Positions 51,523 through 59,763 of a stretch of DNA of 64,000 nucleotides are shown here, piece by piece. The position numbers and the translations under genes were made by a program. Under the pieces are notes generated by a model, which was given only the letters and a program-made list of their open reading frames with translations, did no database searches and was not told the origin of the DNA. How positions within the stretch are numbered: position 1 is the stretch's first letter; every line of letters begins with the position of its first letter. The DNA lies in the NCBI GenBank assembly GCA_001898625.1, contig MKUP01000012.1:372001-436000 (forward strand), read 5' to 3'. The stretch is from Burkholderiales bacterium 67-32 (GTDB lineage: Bacteria; Pseudomonadota; Gammaproteobacteria; Burkholderiales; Burkholderiaceae_B).

Positions 51523-52788
51523 ATGAAAGCGCCACACGACCAACCGCGCATCCTGATCGCCGGCGCGGGCATAGGAGGGCTGACGACGGCCCTGGCTCTC
51601 AGGAAACTGGGTTTTCGCCACATCGAGGTGCTGGAACAGACGGCGGTCCTGAAGGAAGTCGGCGCGGGCATCCAGCTCGGGCCCAATGCCGTGAAGGTCC
51701 TGCACGACCTGGGCATCGCCCCGGCGCTGGAAGCCGTGGCGGTGGCGCCGCTGGCCACCCGGTCGCGCGACTGGGCCAGCGGCCGCACCATCCGCGATTT
51801 CCCGCTCGGCCCGGAGTGCGCGCAGCGCTACGGCGCGCCCTACTACCACGTGCATCGCGCCGATCTGCACAATGCCCTGATCGACGCCTACGGGCGCGAG
51901 AACGTGCGGCTGGCGCAGCGCGTCAAGACGTATGCGCAGGACGCGGCGGGCGTGCGCGTGATCCTGGAGTCGGGCGAGACCGTGGAAGGCGACGTGCTGG
52001 TCGGGGCCGACGGCGTGCATTCGGTCGTGCGCGGCCAGTTGCTGGAAGGACAGGATCCGCGCTTTACCGGACTGCTCGCCTGGCGGGGCATGGCGGATGC
52101 GGACCGTGCCGGCCACCTGGGCATCGAGAAGAATGTCAACGCCTGGTGGGGACCGCACCGGCACTTCGTGAACTACTACGTGTCGGCGGGCCGGCGCATC
52201 AACTGGATCGGCATCGTGCCCGCGGGTCAGTGGCGGCTCGAATCGTGGTCGGCGCGCGGCGACAAGGCCGAGGTGCTGAAGGAGTTCGATGGTTGGCACC
52301 CCATCGTGCGCGGCCTGATCGAGGCCACCGACGACGTGTTCAAGTGGGCGCTGTACGACCGCGATCCCTGGCCTGTGTGGACCCGCGGCCGAGTGACGCT
52401 GCTGGGCGACGCGGCCCATCCCATGGTGCCCTTCCTGTCGCAGGGCGGTTCGCAAAGCATCGAGGACGGCCATGTGCTGGCGCTGTGCCTGGCCGGGCTG
52501 CCGCACGATCCGGCCGCCGCGCTCAAGACCTACGAGGAGCTGCGCACCGCCCGCACGGCGCGCGTGCAGCTGGGCTCGCGCGAGGCGGGCCGAATGTTCC
52601 ACCAGACCGATCCGCTGAAGAAATTCATGCGCAACATGAAGTTCCGCTGGGCTGCGCTGACCAACAGCCAGGAGAAATGGCGCCGGGTCGACTGGCTGTA
52701 CAGCTACGACTGCCGGACAGCCGTGGCCGAGAAGCTTGGCGCCGTGCCCGCTAGCGCGCCAGTTCCCACCGCCGATAGCATCGCCTGA
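51523..52788 (+). CDS. FAD-dependent aromatic monooxygenase (3-hydroxybenzoate 6-hydroxylase/NicC-like)
   Basis: A 421-residue single-component flavoprotein hydroxylase. ADP-binding GAGIGGLTTALALRKLG follows strand 1, the DG motif GADGVHS is near residue 160, and GRVTLLGDAAHPMVP near 295 binds the FAD ribityl chain. It resembles 3-hydroxybenzoate 6-hydroxylase and salicylate hydroxylase most by eye. Because it shares an operator with a NicX-like dioxygenase operon, a hydroxypyridine or hydroxypyridine-carboxylate substrate is also plausible. Its last 38 bases overlap antiparallel with the P-loop gene. Confidence 0.88.
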   Translation: MKAPHDQPRILIAGAGIGGLTTALALRKLGFRHIEVLEQTAVLKEVGAGIQLGPNAVKVLHDLGIAPALEAVAVAPLATRSRDWASGRTIRDFPLGPECAQRYGAPYYHVHRADLHNALIDAYGRENVRLAQRVKTYAQDAAGVRVILESGETVEGDVLVGADGVHSVVRGQLLEGQDPRFTGLLAWRGMADADRAGHLGIEKNVNAWWGPHRHFVNYYVSAGRRINWIGIVPAGQWRLESWSARGDKAEVLKEFDGWHPIVRGLIEATDDVFKWALYDRDPWPVWTRGRVTLLGDAAHPMVPFLSQGGSQSIEDGHVLALCLAGLPHDPAAALKTYEELRTARTARVQLGSREAGRMFHQTDPLKKFMRNMKFRWAALTNSQEKWRRVDWLYSYDCRTAVAEKLGAVPASAPVPTADSIA

Positions 52789-53278
52789 TCGCCGCCGCCG
52801 ACGGCAGAACCACCTTGGGCAGGTCGAGCCCCTCGACCATCTCCGCATAGAGCCGGCGGTTGCGCGGCGTGACCACGGCGATATGGTGGATCATCGCCCA
52901 CTTGACGCTGTCGCGGCCACCGTCCAGCGCGCCGCGCCGGTCGCGCTCGAACCAGGTCCGGCGCAGGTAGCGCAACAGGCTCAGCGGCGTGGAGATGTCC
53001 AGCAGGATCACGCCGGTCGCGCGCCGCAAGCGCTGCGGCATGCAGCTGGAATAGTTGCCATCCATGACCCAGCGCCCGCCCGCGATGGCTGCATCGTGCA
53101 GGGCGGCGAATTCGTCCGCGGGGCGGGGTTCCCAGTCGGTATGGGGCAGGTGGTATAGCCGGTCGAGGTGGACCGGCTCCAGGGCGCATTTGCGGGCGAT
53201 CGCCCCGGCCAGCGTGGACTTCCCGCTGTTGGAGGGCCCGACGATGCAGATGCGCGGCCCCAGGCTCGCAAGCTTCAT
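52751..53278 (-). CDS. P-loop NTPase/kinase (adenylate-kinase-like, FlaR/topology-modulation type)
   Basis: A 175-residue nucleotide-binding protein. Walker A is GPSNSGKS (residues ~15-22), LDRLYHLPHTDW is a substrate-recognition loop common to this family, and WVMDGNY is the Walker-B-like strand. ATG 53278 was chosen as it puts the P-loop at the normal distance; the frame upstream is open to 53419 over the amidase 3' end. Last gene of the leftward operon, 70 bases after the amidase stop. A direct catabolic role is not evident. Confidence 0.83.
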   Translation of the reverse strand: MKLASLGPRICIVGPSNSGKSTLAGAIARKCALEPVHLDRLYHLPHTDWEPRPADEFAALHDAAIAGGRWVMDGNYSSCMPQRLRRATGVILLDISTPLSLLRYLRRTWFERDRRGALDGGRDSVKWAMIHHIAVVTPRNRRLYAEMVEGLDLPKVVLPSAAAIRRCYRRWELAR

Positions 53279-53348
53279 GAAAAAGGTGTCCTTCACATCC
53301 AGGCACCTTTTTATTCGATGGCGCTCGCCTTGCCCAGTCCGGCGGGGA

Positions 53349-54746
53349 TCAGATCGGCGGGCGCGCCTCGAATCCCAGTACCGCCTCCAGCGCGTGCGCC
53401 GCTTGCAATACCTGGGCATCGTGGCCGCGCGGCGCGGCGATGTGCAGGCCCATGGGCAGGCCGCCGGCGGCCAGTCCCATCGGGATGCTGATGGCGGGCT
53501 GCTGCGTCAGGTTGAACAGCGAGGTGTAGGGCGTCCAGGCCCGCCGGTTGGGAAATTCCTCGAATTCCTTCGGATAGCTCAGGTTCGCGTCGAAGGCGGG
53601 GGCCGCGACCGTGGGCGTCAGCAGAAGGTCGAAGCGCTGGTGGAAGGCGTGAAGACGCCGCGCCAGGTCCTGGCAACGCGCCTGGGCACCCATGTAGTCC
53701 TCCAGCGCCAGGCCGGCGCCGTCCTCCAGGATGCCGGCCATGACGGGCGACAGCAGCGCGCGCCGTTCCGCCGGCATGTGTTGCAGCGCGTACCGGTATC
53801 CCGCCTGCAGCAGGACCAGGTAGTCGTCGATGGGATTGTCGATGTCCGGATCGGCTTCTTCGACGATGGCGCCCAGGTCGGCCAGACGCTTTCCCATCTC
53901 CCGGAAGGCCTCGGCGATCCCGGCATCCACCTTGGGGGCGTAGCCCAGCGTCAGGCTGAGGGCGACGCGCTTGCCGCGCAGGCCTTGTCCGAGATCGGCC
54001 CCGAGGCTGTCGGGCCGCCAGGGCAGCGACATGGCGTCGCGCGGATCGGGGCGGGCGATGATGTCCAGCACCGTGGCGGTGTCCCGCACGTTGCGGGCCA
54101 GCGGGCCGACGCAGGACAGGCCGCCGGCCACGTTGGGCGGATACATGGGCACCAGGCCGCCGGTGGCCTTGAAGCCCACCACGCCGGTCAGGGCCGCGGG
54201 AATGCGCAGCGATCCACCGGCGTCCGAACCCAGCGCGAAGGGGCAGAAGCCGGCCGACACCGAGGCCGCGCCGCCGCCCGAGGACCCGCCGGCCTGCTTG
54301 GTGGTGTCCCAAGGGTTGGTGGTGGCGCCGGTGAGCGGGCTGATGGTGACGGGGCCCGCGCCCAGTTCCGGCATGGTGGTCAGGCCCAGCAGCACCGCGC
54401 CGCCTTCCTGGCAGCGCAGCACTGCGGGCGCGGTGTCCGCCACGGGATCGGCGGGCATCGCGCGCGAGCCGCGCCTGTGGGGCAGGCCGGCCACCATCAG
54501 GTTGTCCTTGGCGGTGAAGGGGGCTCCGTCCAGCGGCCCGAGCGGCGCGCCGCGCAGCCATCGCGCCTCGCTGGCCCGCGCCGCCGCGCGGGCGCGGTCC
54601 TCGTCCAGGATCGTGAACGCGTTGATGCGTTCGTTCAGCGCGGCGATGCGGGCAAGCTGCGATTCGAGCGCCTCGACCGGGGAGATCTCCTTGCGTTCGA
54701 AGGCGTGGGCGAGCTGCGTGAGGGAAAGGAACGGCAAGTCTGACAT
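53349..54746 (-). CDS. Amidase-signature family hydrolase in the NicX-like operon
   Basis: A 465-residue amidase. The catalytic triad is Lys80 (FTAKDN), cis-Ser155/156 in AGGSSGGG and nucleophile Ser179 in SDAGGSLRIPA. It is 33 bases downstream of the NicX-like gene. In the known nicotinate pathway N-formylmaleamate and maleamate are hydrolysed by an alpha/beta hydrolase (NicD) and an isochorismatase-type amidohydrolase (NicF), neither of which is here, so this amidase could take one of those steps or release the ring compound from an amide. Inference only. Confidence 0.9.
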   Translation of the reverse strand: MSDLPFLSLTQLAHAFERKEISPVEALESQLARIAALNERINAFTILDEDRARAAARASEARWLRGAPLGPLDGAPFTAKDNLMVAGLPHRRGSRAMPADPVADTAPAVLRCQEGGAVLLGLTTMPELGAGPVTISPLTGATTNPWDTTKQAGGSSGGGAASVSAGFCPFALGSDAGGSLRIPAALTGVVGFKATGGLVPMYPPNVAGGLSCVGPLARNVRDTATVLDIIARPDPRDAMSLPWRPDSLGADLGQGLRGKRVALSLTLGYAPKVDAGIAEAFREMGKRLADLGAIVEEADPDIDNPIDDYLVLLQAGYRYALQHMPAERRALLSPVMAGILEDGAGLALEDYMGAQARCQDLARRLHAFHQRFDLLLTPTVAAPAFDANLSYPKEFEEFPNRRAWTPYTSLFNLTQQPAISIPMGLAAGGLPMGLHIAAPRGHDAQVLQAAHALEAVLGFEARPPI

Positions 54747-54779
54747 GCTGGGGGGAATCCTGGGTTGATCGATGGCGCG

Positions 54780-55832
54780 TTACTGCGGCTGTGCGCCGTC
54801 GACGCGCTGGTCGGGGGCCACGACGTCGCCGTCCACGACCATGGGTTGGCCGTCCACGTGGAACGAGCATTTGCGCATGGGGATGTCCAGATGCGCCTTG
54901 GTGCGGCGGCTGCCGCCGGGGCCGGTGGAGAACAGGAAGTTGCCGTAGAACGACCGCGCTTCCATGCCTATGGTGGCGGCCTTGTCGTACAGGCCGAGCG
55001 AGGTCCAGCGGGCCTTGGGCTGCAGGCCCCAGCCCAGGTGCGACACCGCATAGGCGTCGGGGTCGTCGAAGCCGCGCAGGTAGGCATCCAGGAACTCGGC
55101 ATCGAGTCCGCCCGAGATGCGTACGATGGCGCCGCGTTCGACCTCCAGGGTGATGGGCGTCTGCACGTAGTTCTTGAACGGCAGGATGATGTCGCCGGGC
55201 GCCAGCACGACCACGCCTTCGGCCGTGCCGTCGTCGGGCAGGCGGGCGACGAAGCCGCTGGGCCAGTGGTCCCAGCGGCCGGGGCTGTCCACGTAGCCGT
55301 ATTCCGCGGTGATGGGATAGGCGCCGATGGAGGCCGTGAGCCGGGTGCCCGCGGCGGAGGTGACGGTGATGCGGTGCCCTTGCGCGTAGGCGTCGCGCGC
55401 GGCCAGCACACGGCGCCGGTCGTCCGCCGACGGCATGACGCGCGCGAGGACTTCCGGGGGCTCGTAGGCCAGCAGCATGCGGGTGCCGGACTCCAGCACC
55501 GCGCGCTGGCCCGGCGTGAACAGCAGGAACACGGTGTCGATGACCAGGTCGGCCGCCTTCATCGCGGCCAGCGCCATGGGGTCGTCGTCGATGGGCGAGG
55601 CGCCGCTGACCACGGTGGGATCGGTACCCACTTCGCAGGTATCCCAGTTGGGCGCGATGTCCAGCTTGACCACCCGCGCCTGCAGCGCGGCGGCGGCCCG
55701 GGCGGCGGCATCGACCACGCGCGGGTCGGAGTTCTGCGAGGTCAGGATCAGCACGTTCTCGCCGGGGGCCAGCTTCGAGAGCTGCAGGACTTCCGTCCAG
55801 CAGCGGGTCAGTTGCGAGGGACTCAGGGGCAT
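54780..55832 (-). CDS. nicX: 2,5-dihydroxypyridine 5,6-dioxygenase-like (NicX family, M29-related)
   Basis: A 350-residue protein of the NicX/M29-aminopeptidase-like fold. The metal triad that I recall for Pseudomonas NicX (His265, His318, Asp320) is matched by His265 in SHLGWGLQP and His314/Asp316 in AHLDIP. Long stretches such as LAYEPPEVLARVMPS, TAEYGYVDSPGRWDHWPSGF and GDIILPFKNY also follow NicX. NicX opens 2,5-dihydroxypyridine to N-formylmaleamate with Fe(II) and O2. ATG 55832, 25 bases after the flavin reductase stop. A related dihydroxypyridine or a dipeptide substrate cannot be excluded. Confidence 0.82.
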   Translation of the reverse strand: MPLSPSQLTRCWTEVLQLSKLAPGENVLILTSQNSDPRVVDAAARAAAALQARVVKLDIAPNWDTCEVGTDPTVVSGASPIDDDPMALAAMKAADLVIDTVFLLFTPGQRAVLESGTRMLLAYEPPEVLARVMPSADDRRRVLAARDAYAQGHRITVTSAAGTRLTASIGAYPITAEYGYVDSPGRWDHWPSGFVARLPDDGTAEGVVVLAPGDIILPFKNYVQTPITLEVERGAIVRISGGLDAEFLDAYLRGFDDPDAYAVSHLGWGLQPKARWTSLGLYDKAATIGMEARSFYGNFLFSTGPGGSRRTKAHLDIPMRKCSFHVDGQPMVVDGDVVAPDQRVDGAQPQ

Positions 55833-55857
55833 GGGGCCTCCGGGATGCCGGGCGCGG

Positions 55858-56496
55858 TCATGGCCGCTGCCCGAAGCGATTGAACGAATCGTGTTCCAGG
55901 CTGAAGGCATCCCCCAGCCGGCAGTAGTTCCGGCCGGCCAGCCGTCCCACGCCACGCAGCGCGGCCATGTCGATGCGGCCTTCCGCGCCGACCACGTCGG
56001 AATCCACGTGGATGGCGACGACCTCGCCCAGGACCAGCGTATAGCTGCTTCGCGGCAGCGGCAGGGCCTGCGCCAGCCTGCATTCGAACCAGGCCTTGGA
56101 CTCGGCCACGCAGGGCGGACGCACCAGCGAGGCGGGAGCGGGCGTCAGGCCCGATGCCTGGAACTCGTCCACGCCGGGAGGGTGCGCCTGGGCGCAGGCG
56201 TCCTGCTGCCGCGCGATGGCTTCGCCCACCAGGTTGACCACGAACTCGCCGGTGGCCAGGACATTGTTCAGCGTGTCCTTGGGGCGGTCAACGGCGTGGC
56301 GGCCGATGGACACGCACAGGTAGGGCGGATCGGTCGATACGGCATTGAACCAGCTGAACGGAGCGAGGTTGGCCTGCCCGTCGCGGTCGATCGTGGACAC
56401 CAGCGCGATGGGTCGGGGCACCACCAGCCCGGCCACCAGCTTGTACAGGCGCGCCGGGTCGGTCTGGTCGGGAAGGTAGCGGATCTTGGTGGTCAC
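55858..56496 (-). CDS. Flavin reductase (DIM6/NTAB-like) domain protein
   Basis: A 212-residue split-barrel flavin reductase. LVVPRPIALVSTIDRDGQAN, APFSWFNAVSTDPP and DTLNNVLATGEFVVN are typical of FMN-binding members. It starts with GTG at 56496, overlapping the Bug stop by four bases. It could provide reduced flavin for an oxygenase outside this operon, as the monooxygenase at 51523 uses NAD(P)H itself. The open frame that continues to 57609 lies antiphase in the Bug gene and is not real. Confidence 0.88.
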   Translation of the reverse strand: MTTKIRYLPDQTDPARLYKLVAGLVVPRPIALVSTIDRDGQANLAPFSWFNAVSTDPPYLCVSIGRHAVDRPKDTLNNVLATGEFVVNLVGEAIARQQDACAQAHPPGVDEFQASGLTPAPASLVRPPCVAESKAWFECRLAQALPLPRSSYTLVLGEVVAIHVDSDVVGAEGRIDMAALRGVGRLAGRNYCRLGDAFSLEHDSFNRFGQRP

Positions 56497-57467
56497 TCGG
56501 GACGGATGTTGGCTTCGCGGATGACGGTCTTGAAGGTGGTCAGCTCGTCGTGGATGAGCCTGGCCGATTCCGCCGGCGACGCATAGCGCGTGATGATGGA
56601 CTGGGCCAGCAGCGGTTCCTGCACCGCCTTGTCGGAGAAGACCTGCTTGAAGGCGCGGTCGAGCTTCTCGATGACGGGCGCGGGCGTGCCGGCGGGGGCC
56701 AGCGCGAACAGTTTGGCGCTGACGTCGTAGCCCTTCAGGCCGGCCTCGGTCGCGGTCGGCACATTGGGCAGCAGGCTGATGCGCTCGGGCGAGGCGACGG
56801 CCAGCGCGCGCAGCTTCTGGTTGCGGATGTGGGGCAGCGTGGCCGCCAGGCTTTCTATGCTCATGTTCACCTGGCCGCCCACCAGGTCGAGCAGCGACGG
56901 CGAGATGCCCTTGTAGGGAACGTGCAGCAGGTCGACGCCCGCGGCGCGCTTGAACATTTCCCCGGCCAGGTGCTGTACCGAGCCGTTGCCGCTGGAGGCG
57001 AAGGTCAGCGCGCCCGGCCTGGCCTTGGCCAGCGCGACGAGTTCCTGGACGGAGGTGGCCTTGACGCCGGGATTGACCACGATCACGAACGGAATGCTGC
57101 CGAATACCGAGACCGGCGTGAAGCTCTTCTCCAGGTCGAAGGGCGTGGAGCGTTCGTACAGCGAGGCATAGATCGCGTGGCTGGTCAGCGAACTCCACAG
57201 CAGCGTGTAGCCGTCGGGTTCGGCCTTGGCGACGGATTCCGCGCCTATGCTGCCGGTGGCGCCGGGCCGGTTGACCACGACCACCTGCTGGCCGAGCTGT
57301 TTGGCCAGCATGGGACCGGCCACGCGGGCGGCCGCGTCCACGCCGCCGCCCGGGGGCCAGGGCACGACCAGGGTGATGGGCCGCTCCGGCCATTCCGCGT
57401 GGGCCCCCAGGCTGGTCGCCAGCGCGATGGCCCCGATGGCGGTTTTCAAGACTGCTTTGACGTTCAT
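56493..57467 (-). CDS. Bug family periplasmic solute receptor 9
   Basis: A 324-residue receptor, first gene of the leftward operon. The signal peptide ends SLGAHAE (24 residues), with ITLVVPWPPGGGVDAAAR and EPDGYTLLWS as ligand loops and VPYKGISPSL. ATG 57467 has AAGGG 10 bases upstream. Its promoter (57596-57625) and operator (57558-57584) lie in the 179-bp gap to the divergent IclR. The ligand is likely the carboxylated ring compound degraded by the operon. Confidence 0.93.
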   Translation of the reverse strand: MNVKAVLKTAIGAIALATSLGAHAEWPERPITLVVPWPPGGGVDAAARVAGPMLAKQLGQQVVVVNRPGATGSIGAESVAKAEPDGYTLLWSSLTSHAIYASLYERSTPFDLEKSFTPVSVFGSIPFVIVVNPGVKATSVQELVALAKARPGALTFASSGNGSVQHLAGEMFKRAAGVDLLHVPYKGISPSLLDLVGGQVNMSIESLAATLPHIRNQKLRALAVASPERISLLPNVPTATEAGLKGYDVSAKLFALAPAGTPAPVIEKLDRAFKQVFSDKAVQEPLLAQSIITRYASPAESARLIHDELTTFKTVIREANIRPE

Positions 57468-57557
57468 GCTCGACCCTTGATGATGATGACGAAGCCCCGG
57501 CTCCCCTGCCGTGGGCGCTTGTGCAACCCGGGCCGTGCGGCCCAGTCTCCTTGGTGG

Positions 57558-57584
57558 TTCGCAATGCGAAACTAAGTTTCGCAA
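57558..57584 (-). promoter_or_regulatory. Operator, copy 2 of the pyridine-cluster regulon
   Basis: Contains TGCGAAAC-TAA-GTTTCGCA with a further TTCGCAA on the left. Read on the minus strand it differs from the copy at 51446 by one base in 27. It lies 11 bases downstream of the minus-strand -10 box, at the expected transcription start of the Bug-flavin reductase-NicX-amidase operon, and 63 bp before the IclR start. Confidence 0.8.
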
Positions 57585-57595
57585 ACTTTTGGGGT

Positions 57596-57625
57596 ATCCT
57601 ACCCAACAACTTTTGCGCGTGTCAA
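57596..57625 (-). promoter_or_regulatory. Sigma-70 promoter of the Bug-NicX operon
   Basis: On the minus strand TTGACA (57620-57625), 18-base spacer and TAGGAT (57596-57601). It fires towards the Bug gene over the operator. Confidence 0.7.
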
Positions 57626-57646
57626 CGAAGTTTGCGAGCAGGTCGG

Positions 57647-58480
57647 ATGAGAGGAACTTCCCAATCGAGGGCGATCAGCCCGGTGCCATTTGCCGAGCCG
57701 GATGCCGACGAGGATCCCGGCAGGCAATTCGTGACCGCGCTGGCCCGGGGGCTGAGCATCCTCAAGGCCTTCACTCAGGGTGACACGTCGCTGGGCAACC
57801 AGGAACTGGCCGAGCGCACGGGGCTGACCAAGCCCACGGTGTCGCGGCTGACCTATACCCTGACCCGCCTCGGCTACCTGGCCTGTTCGCCGCAGACCGG
57901 CCGCTACGAATTGGGTACGTCCGCGCTGGCGCTCGGGTACTGGGCGATGGCCGGGTCCTACATCCGGCAGGTCGCCACGCCGCTGATGGAGCGGGTCTCC
58001 GAAGAGCTGAACCTGTGCTGCGCCCTGGGCTACCGGGACGAGGCCGATGCCGTTTATCTCGAACACACGCGAGGTTCCGGCGCGCTCATCATGAGCGTGC
58101 AATCCGGCACGCGCACGCCCCTGGTGACGACCGCCATGGGCCGCGCGCTGATCGCGGTCATGGACCGGCCCGAGCGCGACAAGTTGTTCGCCGCCGAGAA
58201 GGTGCGCCACGGCGCGCAGTGGCCCAGGATCCTGAAGGGCATCCAGGAGGGCCTGAAGGACTACCAGGCGCGCGGCTTCACGCTGTCCCTGGGCGACTGG
58301 GAAAAGGAAATCAACGCCGTGGGCGTGCCGCTGGAGCTGAACGACGGCAATCCGCCTATGGCCCTGATCCTGGGCGGTTCCTCCTATGTGGTCGATCGCC
58401 AGCGCCTGGTCGAACACGTCGGCCCCCGGCTGGCCGAACTGGCCGGGCAGATACGCCACGGCCTGAGGTCGCGCGGCTGA
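57647..58480 (+). CDS. IclR-family transcriptional regulator of the pyridine-type cluster
   Basis: A 277-residue IclR protein: HTH in NQELAERTGLTKPTVSRLT (residues ~47-65), then an effector domain with LNLCCALGYRDEADAVYLEH and TPLVTTAMGRALIAV. The N-terminal ~25 residues are an acidic extension (AEPDADEDPG). The ATG at 57647 leaves the operator upstream; the open frame from 57521 would cover it. Divergent from the Bug-NicX operon. Both promoter/operator pairs point to it as repressor or inducer-responsive regulator of the cluster. Confidence 0.9.
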   Translation: MRGTSQSRAISPVPFAEPDADEDPGRQFVTALARGLSILKAFTQGDTSLGNQELAERTGLTKPTVSRLTYTLTRLGYLACSPQTGRYELGTSALALGYWAMAGSYIRQVATPLMERVSEELNLCCALGYRDEADAVYLEHTRGSGALIMSVQSGTRTPLVTTAMGRALIAVMDRPERDKLFAAEKVRHGAQWPRILKGIQEGLKDYQARGFTLSLGDWEKEINAVGVPLELNDGNPPMALILGGSSYVVDRQRLVEHVGPRLAELAGQIRHGLRSRG

Positions 58481-58596
58481 TTTCAGCTCTTCCCGGCCCC
58501 CGTTTTTGCTCATAGATCCATGATTATTTGCAATGCGACATGCGTGAAGTCGCGGCATAAGATCCGCCCGTCCATGACTGAACGAGGATCCGGGCA

Positions 58597-59700
58597 ATGC
58601 CGTCTGACCGCAATGCAATCGCCGCGCCGCCACTCGCGCAACCGGGCCGCAGGCGCGCGCTGAAGGGACTGGCGGGCTACGCCTCGCTGTGCGCCGGATG
58701 CCTGGCGCTGTCGGGCCGGGCCGGCGCCCAGGGCGCGGCCGCGCACCGCATCGATACGCATCACCACATCTTTCCGCCGGCCTACCTGGCGGCCGCGCGC
58801 GACGGCGTGGTGGATTCGTCGCCCGGCGCGCCCACGGACATGTTCGACAAATGGTCGCCGCGCAAGTCGCTGGACGACATGGACAAGCAGGGCGTGGCCA
58901 CGGCCATCGTATCGATCTCCACGCCGGGCGTATTCTTCGGCGACGTGGCGCAGGGCCGGCGCCTGGCGCGCGAGTGCAACGAATACGGCGCGAAGATGAT
59001 CGCCGATCATCCCGGCCGGTTCGGCATGTTCGCGGCCGTGCCTCTGCCCGACGTGGAAGGCAGCCTGCGCGAGATCGCCTACGCGCTGGACGAACTCAAG
59101 CTCAACGGCGTGGGCCTGCTGACCAGCTACGGCGATCGCTGGGCCGGCGATCCGGCGTTCTTCCCGGTGTTCGAGGAACTGAATCGGCGCAAGGCCACGG
59201 TCTACTTCCACCCCACGGCCGCCAACTGCTGCGGCAACCTGGTGCCCGAGACCAAGGTGTCGCTGGAGTATCCGACCGACACGGCGCGCTGCGCGGCCAG
59301 CCTCTACATCAACGGCGTGCTGTCGCGCTGCCCGGACATCCGCTTCATCCTGTCGCACGGCGGCGGGTCGCTGCCCAGCTTCGCCAGCCGCATCGATGCG
59401 CTGTTCGCCGGGTCGCCCACCGCGCCGCGCTGGCCGACCCGCGCCATGGACGAGTTCCGGCGCCTGCACTACGACACGGCCGCCATCCTGAATCCGCCCG
59501 CGATGGCGGCGCTACGCCAACTGGTGCCCGCCTCGCAGATCCTGATGGGTAGCGACTTCCCGTACCGCTCGGCAGGCCGCGCGGTCAAGGAGATCCGCGA
59601 TCTCGGCATGTTCACCGAGACCGAGCTCGAGGCGGTCGAACGCGGCAACGCGCTGCGCATCGTGCCCGGCCTGGCGACGGCCGGCCAGCGCGCCGGCTGA
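58597..59700 (+). CDS. Exported amidohydrolase family 2 (ACMSD-like)
   Basis: A 367-residue metal-dependent hydrolase or decarboxylase with an N-terminal export region: GRRRALKGLAGY followed by LCAGCLALSGRAGAQG, which is twin-arginine-like. The catalytic domain starts at ~49 with RIDTHHHIFPP (metal HxH); other ligands are VYFHPT, LSHGGGSLP and MGSDFPYRS (Asp). It is an extracytoplasmic relative of the protein at the left window end. Starts 116 bp after the IclR, in front of two more exported proteins. Substrate unknown; in picolinate degradation a related enzyme decarboxylates 3,6-dihydroxypicolinate. Confidence 0.88.
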   Translation: MPSDRNAIAAPPLAQPGRRRALKGLAGYASLCAGCLALSGRAGAQGAAAHRIDTHHHIFPPAYLAAARDGVVDSSPGAPTDMFDKWSPRKSLDDMDKQGVATAIVSISTPGVFFGDVAQGRRLARECNEYGAKMIADHPGRFGMFAAVPLPDVEGSLREIAYALDELKLNGVGLLTSYGDRWAGDPAFFPVFEELNRRKATVYFHPTAANCCGNLVPETKVSLEYPTDTARCAASLYINGVLSRCPDIRFILSHGGGSLPSFASRIDALFAGSPTAPRWPTRAMDEFRRLHYDTAAILNPPAMAALRQLVPASQILMGSDFPYRSAGRAVKEIRDLGMFTETELEAVERGNALRIVPGLATAGQRAG

Positions 59701-59763
59701 GGCTTCCCCGTTTCCGGCCCCGGGGGGCCGGGAACATCCTTCCCCATCTGTCAGGAGAGACTC

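Noticed and set aside
51523-52788. Direct identification of the monooxygenase as NicC
   Set aside because: Sequence looks closer to 3-hydroxybenzoate 6-hydroxylase; only the neighbours hint at a pyridine substrate.
53055-54743. 562-codon open frame on the plus strand
   Set aside because: Complement of the amidase gene, no domain.
55858-57609. 583-codon frame that could fuse a 370-residue N-terminus to the flavin reductase
   Set aside because: The extra part overlaps Bug 9 in another frame and has shadow composition; the real start is the GTG at 56496.
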